From Cohaesibacter sp. (lineage in GTDB: Bacteria; Pseudomonadota; Alphaproteobacteria; Rhizobiales; Cohaesibacteraceae): 64,000 bases of DNA. Positions 50,321-60,151 of this stretch are shown here, piece after piece. How positions within the stretch are numbered: position 1 is the first letter of the stretch; each line of letters begins with the position of its first letter. Made by a program: the position numbers and the translations under genes. The stretch lies in assembly GCA_025210795.1 (NCBI GenBank), contig JAOAQZ010000005.1, positions 1 to 64,000 of the forward strand, given 5' to 3'. The notes beneath the pieces were generated by a model, which ran no database searches, was not told the DNA's origin, and saw only the letters and a list, made by a program, of their open reading frames with translations.

Positions 50321-51259
50321 ATGAGCTGGAATCCTGCACTTGACCCTAATGACCCATTGCAAGGGAATGGGGATAGCATTGAAACTGTCATCATTCCTCG
50401 GTCTCGTGATCTGGGCGGTTTTGAAGTGCGGCGTGCTCTTCCTGCTCCCAAGCGTCAGATGGTTGGACCGTTCATATTCTTTGATCAGGTGGGGCCTGCC
50501 GAGTTTGTGACCAATGGAGGCATTGACGTGCGTCCGCATCCCCATATTGGTCTCTCGACTGTCACCTATCTGTATCAGGGAGAGTTTGAGCATCGCGATA
50601 GCACGGGTGCTCATCAAATAATCTATCCTGGTGAGGTCAATTTAATGACTGCCGGTCACGGTGTCACGCATTCTGAGCGGACCAGCGCAGAAACACGAGC
50701 CACGCGCCACAGTCTTTTTGGTATTCAAACATGGATTGCCCTGCCGGATGAAGCAGAGGATATTGAGCCTGCATTTGAGCATAACAGTGTTGCGGATCTT
50801 CCCTTTCTTGAAGGGGAAGGCAAACAGGTGCGGCTTATTTTGGGCAATGCCTGGGGGGAACAGGCGCCAGCCAAGGTTCATTCCGAGATGTTCTATGCGG
50901 ACGCTGTGCTGGAAGCCGGGGCTCAGATACCGCTGCCAGATAACCATGAGGATCGTGGGGTTTATGTATCCCAAGGCTCCATTGAGGTAGCAGGGCAAAC
51001 TTTTGGCACTGGTCAGATGATGGTTTTTCGTCCCGGGGATGCCATTACTCTTACAGCGGGTGCTGCTGGAGCACGGCTGATGCTACTGGGTGGGGCCACA
51101 CTGGCCGGGCCTCGCTATATCTGGTGGAACTTTGTTGCATCCTCTCAAGAACGGATGGAAGAGGCTAAAAAGGACTGGGCACGTGGTGATTGGGACAATG
51201 GTCGCTTTCAGCTTCCGATAGGCGATATGCAAGACTTTATCCCGCTTCCCAAATCCTAA
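50321..51259 (+). CDS. Pirin-family cupin protein
   Basis: The 312-residue protein is a bicupin of the pirin family. The N-terminal domain has the iron site histidines in RPHPHIGLSTVTYLYQGEFE and HRDST, with the family segment NLMTAGHGVTHSERT. A second cupin has RGVYVSQGSIEVAGQ, and the C-terminus includes RYIWWNFVASS. Some pirins act as quercetinases and others as regulators. The role in this organism is not evident; a lone gene gives no hint. Confidence 0.93.
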   Translation: MSWNPALDPNDPLQGNGDSIETVIIPRSRDLGGFEVRRALPAPKRQMVGPFIFFDQVGPAEFVTNGGIDVRPHPHIGLSTVTYLYQGEFEHRDSTGAHQIIYPGEVNLMTAGHGVTHSERTSAETRATRHSLFGIQTWIALPDEAEDIEPAFEHNSVADLPFLEGEGKQVRLILGNAWGEQAPAKVHSEMFYADAVLEAGAQIPLPDNHEDRGVYVSQGSIEVAGQTFGTGQMMVFRPGDAITLTAGAAGARLMLLGGATLAGPRYIWWNFVASSQERMEEAKKDWARGDWDNGRFQLPIGDMQDFIPLPKS

Positions 51260-51506
51260 ATTCTTGGCCTACTTCCTCTTGCTCAAAGCAGGTTAAAGAA
51301 AGACTGATCATGGATGAAGGGAGGAATGGGTCCCTTGGGGTTGATTTTTGTTGTCTCTTTGGGCTTGGTGCTTTCCTCTTGTTCTGATTGGGTGTACTCT
51401 GTGCGCCTGATTGTGGAATCATGCTAATCCGATTTGAGGTGGTCCAAGCACCGATTTTACCTTGTTGTGACAGTCGTCGGGCAAGGGTCGTGATCAGAGC
51501 CATGAT

Positions 51507-53363
51507 GTGACAAGGATCTGTTGTCTCGTGCTGAAAAAATTACTGCTTCCCCTCATTCTCATCCTGATGCTTGTTGCTTTCTGGGTTAGTCCTGATTTTC
51601 AGGAAATTGCAGCGGGGGTGGCAATCTTTCTCTTTGGTATGCTGATGCTGGAAGATGGCTTTAAGCTCTTTTCTGGTGGTTTTTTGGAAAAGATGCTTGA
51701 GCGGGCGACAGGCTCAACCTTGCGCTCTATTTCTTTCGGCGTTGCCACCACCACGATTATGCAGTCCAGTTCGCTGGTTTCGGTAATTACTATCTCCTTC
51801 CTGTCTGCAGGATTGGTGTCTTTGATTGCCGGAGTGGGGATCATCTTTGGAGCCAATATCGGCACCACCACAGGAGCCTGGCTGGTGGCCGGTTTTGGTC
51901 TTAAAGTCAAGATCTCAGCCTATGCTCTGCCCATGCTAGCCTTTTCCATTGTGATGGTTTTTCAGCGCAACAAATATGTGCGCGGGGCGGGCTATGTGCT
52001 GGCCGGTCTTGGCTTTTTGTTTTTGGGCATCCATTTTATGAAAGAAGGCTTTGAAGCCTTCAAAGACCAGTTTGACTTGAGCAAGCTGGCCATGACCGGT
52101 TTTTGGGGATTGGTTGTGTATACCCTTGTTGGGGCGGCGGCCACTGTGGTGATGCAGTCAAGCCATGCGACGATGGTGCTCATTCTGACTGCCTTGTCGT
52201 CGGGACAGATTTCTTACGAGAATGCGCTGGCTCTTGCCATTGGGGCCAATATTGGCACCACGATTACCGCCATTATTGGTGCTTTGACGGCCAATTATCA
52301 GGGCAAGAGGCTGGCTCTTGCCCATCTTATTTTTAATGTGGTGACAGCGGGGGTTGCGCTGGTCTTTATCAATAGTCTGCGTGATGTGGTGGACTGGGTT
52401 AGTGTGAATGTGGGCATAGCGGAGACCGATTATGCTCTGAAGCTGGCGGTTTTTCATACCATTTTCAATGTTCTGGGCGTTGTGATCATGGTGCCGGTTT
52501 TGCCAAGGCTGATTGATTTTCTTGAACGTATGATCCTTGAACCCCAGCAGGATATTTCGAAACCGCTTTACCTTAATGAAATGGTGGATGAGTTTCCTGC
52601 GACCATTGAGCTGGCTTTGCGCAAGGAAGTTATGCATCTTCAGGACAATGCTATTGAGTTGATTGCGCATGGTTTGAATTTCCATCGCCACGAAATATAT
52701 AACAGCAGTGATATTGCCCAGACTGTCCAAGAAAGTCGCGTTCCATTTGAACTTGATATTGACGAGCGCTATGAGGCACGGGTCAAAACGCTATATGCAG
52801 CCATTGTCGATTTTACGTCGCGGGTGGGGGAAAAGCAGTTGCCCCATGATGTGCTGGAGCGGGTTTATGTTTTGCGTGATGCAGCTGCTGGATTGGTACG
52901 GGCCATTAAGGCCGTCAAACATTTACGCCGCAATGCAAGCACCTTTACCATCACGCCAATGGGAACCGCAACGGAGCTTTATAATGGTCTGCGCACAGAA
53001 ATTGCCCGAATTCTGGTAGAGCTGAATAAATTGAAGGAAGCAGATGCGGAGCATCGCAGTAGCTTGTGGCTGGATGAAGAACTGGTACAGATCCGCAAGG
53101 ATAAGCGCAATGCGATGCAGGAGATTGAGGCCCATATCCGAGCGGGTGAGTTGGATGTGCAGGCTGCGACCTCATATTTGAATGATTCAAGTTATGCCTA
53201 TACGGCTATGAAGGAGCTTTTGGAAGCGGCTCGTGTGGCTTATGGAGAGGCTTATGGAGCGCTTGCGGAGGTTGAGCGGATCTTGATGCTTGAGGATGAA
53301 GAATTGGAGGCCTTCTCGTCTGAAGAGAGTCTGGATACGAGCCATTCGTCGCAATCCCACTGA
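51507..53363 (+). CDS. Na/Pi cotransporter with PhoU-like C-terminus
   Basis: The 618-residue protein has about nine membrane segments in its first half. It carries the two repeated QSS motifs of the Na/Pi family (TIMQSSSLVSV and VVMQSSHATMV), each following a TT-containing helix. The C-terminal half (about 340-618) is cytoplasmic and helical, like PhoU-linked family members. It probably imports phosphate with sodium or exports it. The GTG start at 51507 is uncertain and another GTG at 51528 is possible. It is a single gene with no neighbouring pho gene. Confidence 0.9.
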   Translation: MTRICCLVLKKLLLPLILILMLVAFWVSPDFQEIAAGVAIFLFGMLMLEDGFKLFSGGFLEKMLERATGSTLRSISFGVATTTIMQSSSLVSVITISFLSAGLVSLIAGVGIIFGANIGTTTGAWLVAGFGLKVKISAYALPMLAFSIVMVFQRNKYVRGAGYVLAGLGFLFLGIHFMKEGFEAFKDQFDLSKLAMTGFWGLVVYTLVGAAATVVMQSSHATMVLILTALSSGQISYENALALAIGANIGTTITAIIGALTANYQGKRLALAHLIFNVVTAGVALVFINSLRDVVDWVSVNVGIAETDYALKLAVFHTIFNVLGVVIMVPVLPRLIDFLERMILEPQQDISKPLYLNEMVDEFPATIELALRKEVMHLQDNAIELIAHGLNFHRHEIYNSSDIAQTVQESRVPFELDIDERYEARVKTLYAAIVDFTSRVGEKQLPHDVLERVYVLRDAAAGLVRAIKAVKHLRRNASTFTITPMGTATELYNGLRTEIARILVELNKLKEADAEHRSSLWLDEELVQIRKDKRNAMQEIEAHIRAGELDVQAATSYLNDSSYAYTAMKELLEAARVAYGEAYGALAEVERILMLEDEELEAFSSEESLDTSHSSQSH

Positions 53364-53413
53364 ATTGCGCCGCCTGTCATATCACTGTAACATCAGCGCC
53401 ATCTAATGGCGCC

Positions 53414-53683
53414 ATGGCTAAGGAATTTGCACAAATGGGGTTGAAAAAGAGCATCGGTAAGCTTGATGTCTATTATGATCGGCTGAAAGAAAAAAAAGCC
53501 GAGAAGATCAAAGCCAGTCATGTGCAAAAAGTGATTGGCAAACTCCAATCCAAGCGAGACAATCTCAGTGAGGAATTAAAGCTTGCGAAGAAAGAGGCCA
53601 AGATTGATCGTCTCAAAGGTAAGCTTGAAATCGTACATGAGCAAATCAGCCGTGCAGAATGGCTGCTTAAAAAGATCAGCTAG
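53414..53683 (+). CDS. Small coiled-coil protein
   Basis: The 89-residue protein is almost wholly helical and lysine/glutamate-rich (DRLKEKKAEKIKASHVQKVI, then SEELKLAKKEAKIDRL), with heptad-like spacing that suggests a coiled coil. It has no signal peptide. It lies 50 bases after the cotransporter gene and could be co-transcribed. I do not recognise the family. Confidence 0.65.
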   Translation: MAKEFAQMGLKKSIGKLDVYYDRLKEKKAEKIKASHVQKVIGKLQSKRDNLSEELKLAKKEAKIDRLKGKLEIVHEQISRAEWLLKKIS

Positions 53684-54042
53684 TTAGCTCAGATTCTTTT
53701 TTCTTTTTATCTTTCATTGAACGGCCCGAACCGTGCTTGGCCCGATTTTGAGTGTATGTTCTTTTTGATTAAGAACAGGCTGTTTGGCTGCCAGATTTGA
53801 GGTTTTGCGGTTCGCACCTCATTTTCCCAAAAATACTATTCTATTTCGATGAATTAAAAAAATTCATATTAAACAATGGCTTGCTTTCTGTTTGGTCGTT
53901 GTTTCTGGTGTTTTTTGAGGCGCAGTGTTGGCTATAGGCAGAGTTCTCTGAGCTTGTAAGCTTTGCGTTAACTATAACTCACTCACTATGGAGGGATGAT
54001 CAAACGAAATTCAGCACTCTGCTGTTTGCGGGAGTATAGGCC
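53684..54042. other. Intergenic stretch before the chemoreceptor gene
   Basis: No gene is seen. It is AT-rich, with TTTTTT stretches and no strong hairpin for the upstream gene. The last part probably holds the promoter of the chemoreceptor gene, but no clear sigma-factor motif can be named. Confidence 0.35.
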
Positions 54043-56148
54043 GTGTTAAAAAAATTTCCGATAACGACCAAAATGGTGATTGTAAGCACTGGTGTGCTGA
54101 CAGCTGTTCTATCGGTTGGTATTGCCGTTATTGGCTGGCAGGCTTCCACCATTACCCATGACCTGTCAGTGGAGGGGGTTGAGGCAATTGCTGAAACGCA
54201 GGTGTCTACAATCCAGCGCACATTGGAAGACGGGCTTATGGCGGCGCGTGGCATGTCTTTTGCGTTTAATGGCCTCAAACGTTCAGGTGAAGTGAACCGT
54301 GCATCCTGGACCAATATTGTTGAAGACAGCTTGCTTCAAAATCCCAACGTTGCAGGCACCTGGGGTGTTGTGATCAAGGATGAGCTGGATGGTCTTGATA
54401 AACAATTCGCCAATAGCGAAATGCATGACGAAACTGGTGAATGGCGTCCTTACTTCTATCGCAATGCTGATGGTTCCTATGGCAAGCGGCCAACTGGTTT
54501 GGTCACTGATCCCAACAAGCCAGCTCTGTGGTTTGATGGTGCCTATAATAGCGGCAAAGCCTATGCAACCGAGCCTTATAGTTGGGAAATGAATGGCAAG
54601 ATGGTGGTGGGTATCTCCATTGGGGAACCGATCGTTGATGAGAGTAAGAAACCCATCGGGGTTGCTGGTATCGACCTTACACTCACCGGTTTGTCTGATC
54701 ACCTTAAAGCAGTAAAGCCACTGGGCTCCGGTTCGGTTTTTCTGTTGTCGCAGGCCGGTAAATGGGTTGCTCATTCAAATGAGAAGCTACTTGGTAAAGA
54801 TTGGAATGAAGGTCGGTCAGAAGAAGACCTTGCCCATGCTTCAGCGGTTATGTCTGCTATCAAAAATGGCACATTTTATGAGTATCATGGCTATTCCAAG
54901 AGCCTTGATGCAGAAGTTCTACGCATCGTGATGCCTGTTCCTATCGGAGATACAGGGACATCTTTGGCTGTTATGGTCAGTGTACCGATTTCTACCCTTG
55001 ATGCACCAAGTCATGGTCTGGTAACGACCGTTCTATTAGTTGGTTTATGCTTGCTTCTTGCGGTTGGCGTTTCTTTGTATTTTGTGGGTCAAGGAATGAT
55101 CCGCAAACCTCTTGAGAAAACTGTTTCCTCAGTTCAGGCGTTGGTAAACCGCAATTATAACGCACCTATTTCCCATCTTGATCGTCATGATGAGATCGGG
55201 CAGATCAACCAGGCGCTCGAAATTTTCCGCGATAAATCCCAGCATGCTGAGCAGTTGTCTTCTGCTCAAGAGCAAGAACAAAAAGAGCGCCTTGTCCGGG
55301 CTGAGAAGATCCGCGATCTGACCGGTGGGTTTGAGAAGCAGATTATCAGCTTGCTGGACATGGTCAGCACATCTGTTGATGGCTTGAACCAGACTTCGGT
55401 TGTGTTGACCAAAGGAGCTGATAATACCGCCCATCAATCCAATGCAGTGGCAGCCGCCTCGGAAGAAGCCTCTTCCAATGTGGAGACTGTGGCATCTGCT
55501 GCGGAAGAATTGTTTGCCTCTGTCAGCGAGATTGATCGTCAGGTTGGTCAATCCAACCAGATTGCAGCCAATGCGGTGACGCAGGCGCGCGAGACTAATG
55601 ACAAGATTGAGGGATTGTCCTCTGCGGCCAGCCGGATTGGTGAGGTCGTCAAGCTGATCACCGATATTGCCGAACAGACCAATCTTTTGGCGCTCAATGC
55701 CACTATTGAAGCTGCCCGCGCAGGTGAAGCTGGTAAGGGCTTTGCGGTTGTGGCGTCAGAGGTGAAAGAGCTGGCGACCCAGACTTCGAAGGCGACTGAT
55801 GAAATTTCGCAGCAAATTCAAGCTGTTCAAGCTGAAACTGACGGAGCTGTTGATGCTATTCGCGGTATTGCCGACACCATCGAGCAAATGAATCAGATTT
55901 CGGTTTCTATTTCCGCTTCGGTTGAGGAGCAAGGGCAGGCGACACAGGAAATTGCGCGCAATATTCAAGAGGCTTCGTCGGGAACACAGGAAGTTTCGAG
56001 CAATATTACCGGTGTTTCTTCTGCGGCGGCAGAAACCGGAGAGGCGGCTCGTCTTGTTCGCTCGGCAGCTCAGGACCTGCAACAAGGTGCACAGAATTTG
56101 CGAGCAGGGGTGCAGACCTTCCTTAAAGATGTGCAGGATGTTGCCTGA
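54043..56148 (+). CDS. Methyl-accepting chemotaxis protein with dCache-type domain
   Basis: The 701-residue receptor has an N-terminal membrane segment (about residues 10-32) and a large periplasmic domain with the dCache features GVVIKDELDGL and PYSWEMNGKMVVGISIGEPI. It then has a second membrane segment (LVGLCLLLAVGVSLYFVG), a HAMP domain, and a signalling domain with the kinase-contact hairpin segment [20 protein letters not shown]. Cache receptors bind amino acids, amines or carboxylates; the ligand is unknown. The start is GTG. It is followed by a shared terminator at 56175-56210. Confidence 0.95.
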   Translation: MLKKFPITTKMVIVSTGVLTAVLSVGIAVIGWQASTITHDLSVEGVEAIAETQVSTIQRTLEDGLMAARGMSFAFNGLKRSGEVNRASWTNIVEDSLLQNPNVAGTWGVVIKDELDGLDKQFANSEMHDETGEWRPYFYRNADGSYGKRPTGLVTDPNKPALWFDGAYNSGKAYATEPYSWEMNGKMVVGISIGEPIVDESKKPIGVAGIDLTLTGLSDHLKAVKPLGSGSVFLLSQAGKWVAHSNEKLLGKDWNEGRSEEDLAHASAVMSAIKNGTFYEYHGYSKSLDAEVLRIVMPVPIGDTGTSLAVMVSVPISTLDAPSHGLVTTVLLVGLCLLLAVGVSLYFVGQGMIRKPLEKTVSSVQALVNRNYNAPISHLDRHDEIGQINQALEIFRDKSQHAEQLSSAQEQEQKERLVRAEKIRDLTGGFEKQIISLLDMVSTSVDGLNQTSVVLTKGADNTAHQSNAVAAASEEASSNVETVASAAEELFASVSEIDRQVGQSNQIAANAVTQARETNDKIEGLSSAASRIGEVVKLITDIAEQTNLLALNATIEAARAGEAGKGFAVVASEVKELATQTSKATDEISQQIQAVQAETDGAVDAIRGIADTIEQMNQISVSISASVEEQGQATQEIARNIQEASSGTQEVSSNITGVSSAAAETGEAARLVRSAAQDLQQGAQNLRAGVQTFLKDVQDVA

Positions 56149-56174
56149 TCAAGCTCAGGCTCATCTCTAAATAG

Positions 56175-56210
56175 AAAAAGCCCGCTGGAGGATATTCCGG
56201 CGGGCTTTTT
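56175..56210. terminator. Bidirectional rho-independent terminator
   Basis: A 10-bp stem (56180-56189 with 56196-56205, one G-T pair) encloses the loop GGATAT. It is preceded by AAAAA and followed by TTTTT, so it works in both directions: for the chemoreceptor gene to the left and the convergent DM13 gene to the right. Confidence 0.9.
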
Positions 56211-56237
56211 GTTTGCAGCTTTGATGAAGGTGGGGCT

Positions 56238-56711
56238 TTACGGGCGATATTCAGCTGCTGTGATAAACTCGCCGAAGCTTTCACACCAAACAACAACGCT
56301 GGAGTAGGCTTCGATATTTGTTCCCGTGGGTACTGAGACAATAAAATTCTCAAAGGTTTTGATGTCTCCGATTTGTAAAGACTGGTTTTTGACAGCGAGG
56401 AACTGCGCTTCATCTTCTACAAATTTGGGGGTGAGATAGAGTTTGTAATCGGGACCGGGGGCAACTTCTCCCATCAAGGTGATGGCTGTTGGGCTGATTG
56501 AAAATTCCCCTTTGCCCCAATGGACAAAATCGCTGCCCTTCAGCTTCTCTTTGATTGTGGTTTTGTAAAGCGCACTTGCGGCGGTCTCTTGCACTTCTTG
56601 CTGGCTGGGGCCTTCTGGTGCGACCAGAATGGGTAGCACATAAATTCCGGCTGCAAAGCCGATAGCAAGAGCTGCGCCGTGGCTTATGAAGAGGGCAATG
56701 AGTTTTTTCAT
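56238..56711 (-). CDS. DM13-domain protein with membrane anchor
   Basis: The 157-residue protein has an N-terminal membrane segment (ALFISHGAALAIGFAAGIYV) followed by a DM13-type domain with GEFSISPTAITLMGEVAPGP, DYKLYLTPKFV, and the conserved cysteine in VVVWCESFGEFI. DM13 domains are thought to act in electron transfer or redox at cell surfaces. Partners are not visible. It is convergent with the chemoreceptor gene, sharing a terminator with it. Confidence 0.88.
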   Translation of the reverse strand: MKKLIALFISHGAALAIGFAAGIYVLPILVAPEGPSQQEVQETAASALYKTTIKEKLKGSDFVHWGKGEFSISPTAITLMGEVAPGPDYKLYLTPKFVEDEAQFLAVKNQSLQIGDIKTFENFIVSVPTGTNIEAYSSVVVWCESFGEFITAAEYRP

Positions 56712-57071
56712 ATAGATACGTCCTTATAATGGCTTTGGCCTATCTCTATAAGCAGAATTTTGCGAGCAACCAAACCCGAAAAAATCCTTGGCCGTGAAAG
56801 CGATTGCTTTGGGCTCACGGCAAATCAATGCTTATGATAACGGCAAAGGTTATGGCTGGCTATCAACAAGGAGTTGCTTATGGAGCAACTCTTGGTGAGG
56901 CTAAAGAGTGAACAGATAAATGTATTGTTATCTTTTACAGGTACTTGTCATTTTTACCAATCCATTAACTAAATGACTACTTTATCACTTTAACATTCAT
57001 GATGTGTGGTGGGCGGATCCAGAGATGGGTCTGGATAATTCTAGTTGCGTGACAATAGAGACTGGACCAAC
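56712..57071. other. Divergent promoter region before the second chemoreceptor gene
   Basis: No gene is seen. The first part serves the DM13 gene on the minus strand; the second is upstream of the chemoreceptor start at 57072. I find no convincing operator or sigma-factor sequence. A frame opening with TTG at 57045 is not domain-like. Confidence 0.35.
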
Positions 57072-58748
57072 ATGCGCTTTTCCATTGCAAATCGCCTCTA
57101 TCTTCTGGTTGGGGTTTTCTTTTTGGGGCTGGCTTCGGTTGCCATTACCCTTAACCTTGTGTCTGCTTCCAATCTAAGAGATCAAAAAGCGGCTGAGCTA
57201 AAAAGTTTGGTTGACACAGCCTATAATATCATTAGCGCCAAAGATAAGGCGGCCCAGGCAGGTACAATCACTCTGGAGCAAGCGCAAAGTGATGCAGCTG
57301 AGGCTATTCGTGCCATGCGCTATCGCGGCAGCGAGTATTTCTGGATCAATGACATGCAGAACCATATGGTTATGCATGCGGTTAAGCCCTCTCTTGAGGG
57401 CAAGGATTTGTCACAGCTAAAAGATGTGAACGGCTTGCTGCTCTTTCCTACTTTCATCAAGACGGTGAATGCCAGTGGTGAAGGTTTTGTTGGCTATATG
57501 TGGCCAAAGGCTGGCAGTGAAGAGCCGATTAGCAAGCTCTCTTTTGTCAAGGGGTATGCGCCCTGGGGCTGGATTATCGGTACTGGCGTCTATATGGACG
57601 ATCTTGATGCGATTTTGTGGTCAAATACCCGATTAGCAATTTTGGCTGGGGTTTTGGTAATGCTGCTGTGTGCAAGTGTTGCCTGGAGCACATTGCGGGC
57701 CATTTTGCCACCGCTTCAGGCGCTAAAGACTGCGATGTGGGACTTGTCGCAAGGCAAGAGCATAGAGGCTATTCCGGCATTTGAGCGTAACGATGAGTTG
57801 GGTGATATGGCCCGTACTGTTGCGACGTTTAAATCCACGACCGAAGAACGCCACCGTCTTGCTGAGGAGCAAGAGCTTGGGCAAAATGAGCAGATTGCCC
57901 GTCAGAGGCAGATTGATGAGCTGATTACGCATTTCCGTTCTGAAGCGCGCAAGGAACTGGCAACGGTTACCCAAAATATGGACCGGATGCAGAAGACAGC
58001 CTCCAATTTGACAGATTTGTCGCAGTCAACCGCTACATGCTCCGAGCAGGCGCGAGATGCGGCTAATATTGCTTCGAGCAATGTGCAAACAGTGGCAGCA
58101 GCCAGTGAAGAATTTTCCTCCTCCATCTCCGAGATTGGGCGACAAGTTGAACAGGCCAAAGCTGCGGTTAGTGATGCAATGGTTACAACCGGGCAGGCGA
58201 ATGATCGTGTTGGCAGTTTGGCACAATCGGCGCAAGAAATTGGGGATGTTGTTCAGTTGATCCGTGATATTGCCGAGCAAACCAATTTGTTGGCCCTTAA
58301 CGCAACCATTGAAGCCGCACGTGCTGGCGAAATGGGTAAGGGCTTTGCGGTTGTGGCAGCTGAGGTGAAAGAGCTTGCTAACCAAACCTCCAAGGCAACT
58401 GAAGAGATCAGTCGTCAGGTTGGCTCTATTCAGGATTCCACCAATGAGGCCGTTCAATCCATTGATGAGATTGGCACGACCATCGAGCAGGTGAATAGCT
58501 ATACGTCTTCCATTTCCGGGGCTATTTTGCAGCAAAGTCAGGCAACGAGTGAAATCACCTCCTCCATTCAGGATGCTGCCAGTGGTACACAATCTGTGAG
58601 CAAGGATATCGAGGTGGTTTCTGGTGCGGTGACGCAGACCCACTTGGCCGTTGATGAGGTCAATATAGTCTCAGGTGATGTTACTGAGTGTGCCAAGGGT
58701 CTTGCAAAGACAGTTGACCAGTTTTTGGATCGGGTCGCTGCTGCGTAA
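57072..58748 (+). CDS. Methyl-accepting chemotaxis protein with sCache-type domain
   Basis: The receptor of 558 residues has a membrane segment at the N-terminus and a single-Cache-2-type sensor with [20 protein letters not shown], the family pattern, and [20 protein letters not shown] near its end. A second membrane segment ([20 protein letters not shown]), a HAMP domain and the signalling domain ([20 protein letters not shown]) follow. The ATG at 57072 is chosen over a TTG 27 bases upstream because the membrane segment begins directly after it. Ligand unknown. It ends near a terminator at 58787. Confidence 0.95.
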   Translation: MRFSIANRLYLLVGVFFLGLASVAITLNLVSASNLRDQKAAELKSLVDTAYNIISAKDKAAQAGTITLEQAQSDAAEAIRAMRYRGSEYFWINDMQNHMVMHAVKPSLEGKDLSQLKDVNGLLLFPTFIKTVNASGEGFVGYMWPKAGSEEPISKLSFVKGYAPWGWIIGTGVYMDDLDAILWSNTRLAILAGVLVMLLCASVAWSTLRAILPPLQALKTAMWDLSQGKSIEAIPAFERNDELGDMARTVATFKSTTEERHRLAEEQELGQNEQIARQRQIDELITHFRSEARKELATVTQNMDRMQKTASNLTDLSQSTATCSEQARDAANIASSNVQTVAAASEEFSSSISEIGRQVEQAKAAVSDAMVTTGQANDRVGSLAQSAQEIGDVVQLIRDIAEQTNLLALNATIEAARAGEMGKGFAVVAAEVKELANQTSKATEEISRQVGSIQDSTNEAVQSIDEIGTTIEQVNSYTSSISGAILQQSQATSEITSSIQDAASGTQSVSKDIEVVSGAVTQTHLAVDEVNIVSGDVTECAKGLAKTVDQFLDRVAAA

Positions 58749-58786
58749 GGCGATTGATGGACCTATCTGGCATAAAGCATGTATTG

Positions 58787-58809
58787 GGGCGGCCTTGGCC
58801 GCCCTTTTT
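58787..58809 (+). terminator. Rho-independent terminator
   Basis: GGGCGGCC and GGCCGCCC (58787-58804) form a GC-rich stem around TT, followed by TTTTT (58805-58809). It lies 39 bases after the stop codon of the second chemoreceptor gene and should end its transcript. Confidence 0.85.
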
Positions 58810-58879
58810 GCATTTGCAGATGGGGGGCAATCGGCTATAGAAGGCAGATTGTAGGGTGACAGGTGTTTTGAGGCGCAAA

Positions 58880-60151
58880 ATGGCGGCAAATAAACGAGGC
58901 GGCAGACCTGCCAAGGCAGGCGGCAACAGGGATAACCGGAAATCCGGCACGGGCCGTTCAGGGCCGCGCCGTGAGGAAGTTCGCTCAGGTGGTTCTGATC
59001 GTGCAGGGCGCAAACCTGGCGCACGGCCATCGGAGCAATCATCTGCCCGGCGGGAATTTACACCGGGACGGATTGTAAAACAGTCTGACCGCTCTGCTGC
59101 CAAGCCTTCCAAAAAAGAGAGCACGGGCAAACAGGGTCGGGCTGAAGAGCCAAAAGAGCTGTTTGTTCTGCCGCCACGCCCAAAAGGCCCAGTGCCAAAA
59201 CGCGCGCCGTTTCAACTGATGGTGACCAAGCCGTGGGATCATTATGCGCTTTTGGATATGGGGCATGGCAAAAAGCTGGAACGCTATGGTCCTTATGTGC
59301 TGGTGCGGCCTGAGCCTCAGGCGATGGGCAGTCCCTGTCTTGATGCGCAGGTCTGGGAGCAGGCAGACGCCGTTTTCTCCGGTGATTTGGAGGAAGAAGG
59401 GCCGGGCCGCTGGAAATATCGCACAGCCCTTGGCGAGACATGGCAGACGCACTGGGATGATTTGTCTTTTTACGGGCGCTTTACTGCCTTTCGCCATGTG
59501 GGCTTTTTCCCCGAGCAAGCCGCCCATTGGGCATGGATGGAAAAGAGCCTTAAAAACGCCTATCTGGGACGTCCGCCGCGGGTGCTTAACCTGTTTGGCT
59601 ATTCCGGTGTTGCCTCGCTGGTGGCAGCGCGGGCCGGCGCTGAGGTCACCCATGTTGATGCGTCCAAAAAGGCGGTTGCTTACGGCAAAGAGAACCAGAT
59701 TCTTGCCGGTCTTGAAGGCAAGCCCATTCGCTGGATTGTCGATGATGCCATGAAATTTGTTCAGCGCGAGATTCGCCGCGGCAATGTATATGATGGCATT
59801 TTGCTGGATCCTCCAAAATTTGGCCGAGGCCCCAAAGGGGAGGTTTGGCAGCTTTTTGAAATGCTTCCGCAAATGCTGGATGCGTGCCGCCAGATTCTCT
59901 CGCCCCAAGCGCGTTTCTTTACCCTTACCGCTTACGCCATGCGTGCCTCTTATGCCGCCTTTGATGAATTGATGCTTGAGGTGATGACCGGACAGGGCGG
60001 TGTTGTAGAAACGGGCGAATTGATGATTGCCGAAGAGGATGGGGACCGCCGATTGGCAACGTCCATCTTTACTCGCTGGCGTCCGTTTAAAAAGGACGAA
60101 GCAAGCGGGATTGAAGCGGAAAATGCTGGCGAGGAGAGCCAAAATGTCTGA
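58880..60151 (+). CDS. SAM-dependent RNA methyltransferase, RlmI-like
   Basis: The protein of 423 residues starts with a basic, low-complexity tail (Arg/Lys/Gly-rich, about 1-110). A class I methyltransferase core follows, with LNLFGYSGVASLVAARAGAE as the SAM-binding motif I and ILLDPPKFGRGPKGE as the motif IV signature of RlmI/RlmK-type rRNA methyltransferases. A C-terminal segment with TLTAYAMRAS completes the domain. GAGGCGCAAA precedes the ATG at 58880. It overlaps the next methyltransferase gene by eight bases. Substrate is probably 23S rRNA, but the site is inference. Confidence 0.87.
   Translation: MAANKRGGRPAKAGGNRDNRKSGTGRSGPRREEVRSGGSDRAGRKPGARPSEQSSARREFTPGRIVKQSDRSAAKPSKKESTGKQGRAEEPKELFVLPPRPKGPVPKRAPFQLMVTKPWDHYALLDMGHGKKLERYGPYVLVRPEPQAMGSPCLDAQVWEQADAVFSGDLEEEGPGRWKYRTALGETWQTHWDDLSFYGRFTAFRHVGFFPEQAAHWAWMEKSLKNAYLGRPPRVLNLFGYSGVASLVAARAGAEVTHVDASKKAVAYGKENQILAGLEGKPIRWIVDDAMKFVQREIRRGNVYDGILLDPPKFGRGPKGEVWQLFEMLPQMLDACRQILSPQARFFTLTAYAMRASYAAFDELMLEVMTGQGGVVETGELMIAEEDGDRRLATSIFTRWRPFKKDEASGIEAENAGEESQNV

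Noticed and set aside
58681-60142. Long minus-strand frames opposite the RNA methyltransferase gene
   Set aside because: Shadows of the coding plus strand with unlikely residues and no ribosome binding sites.
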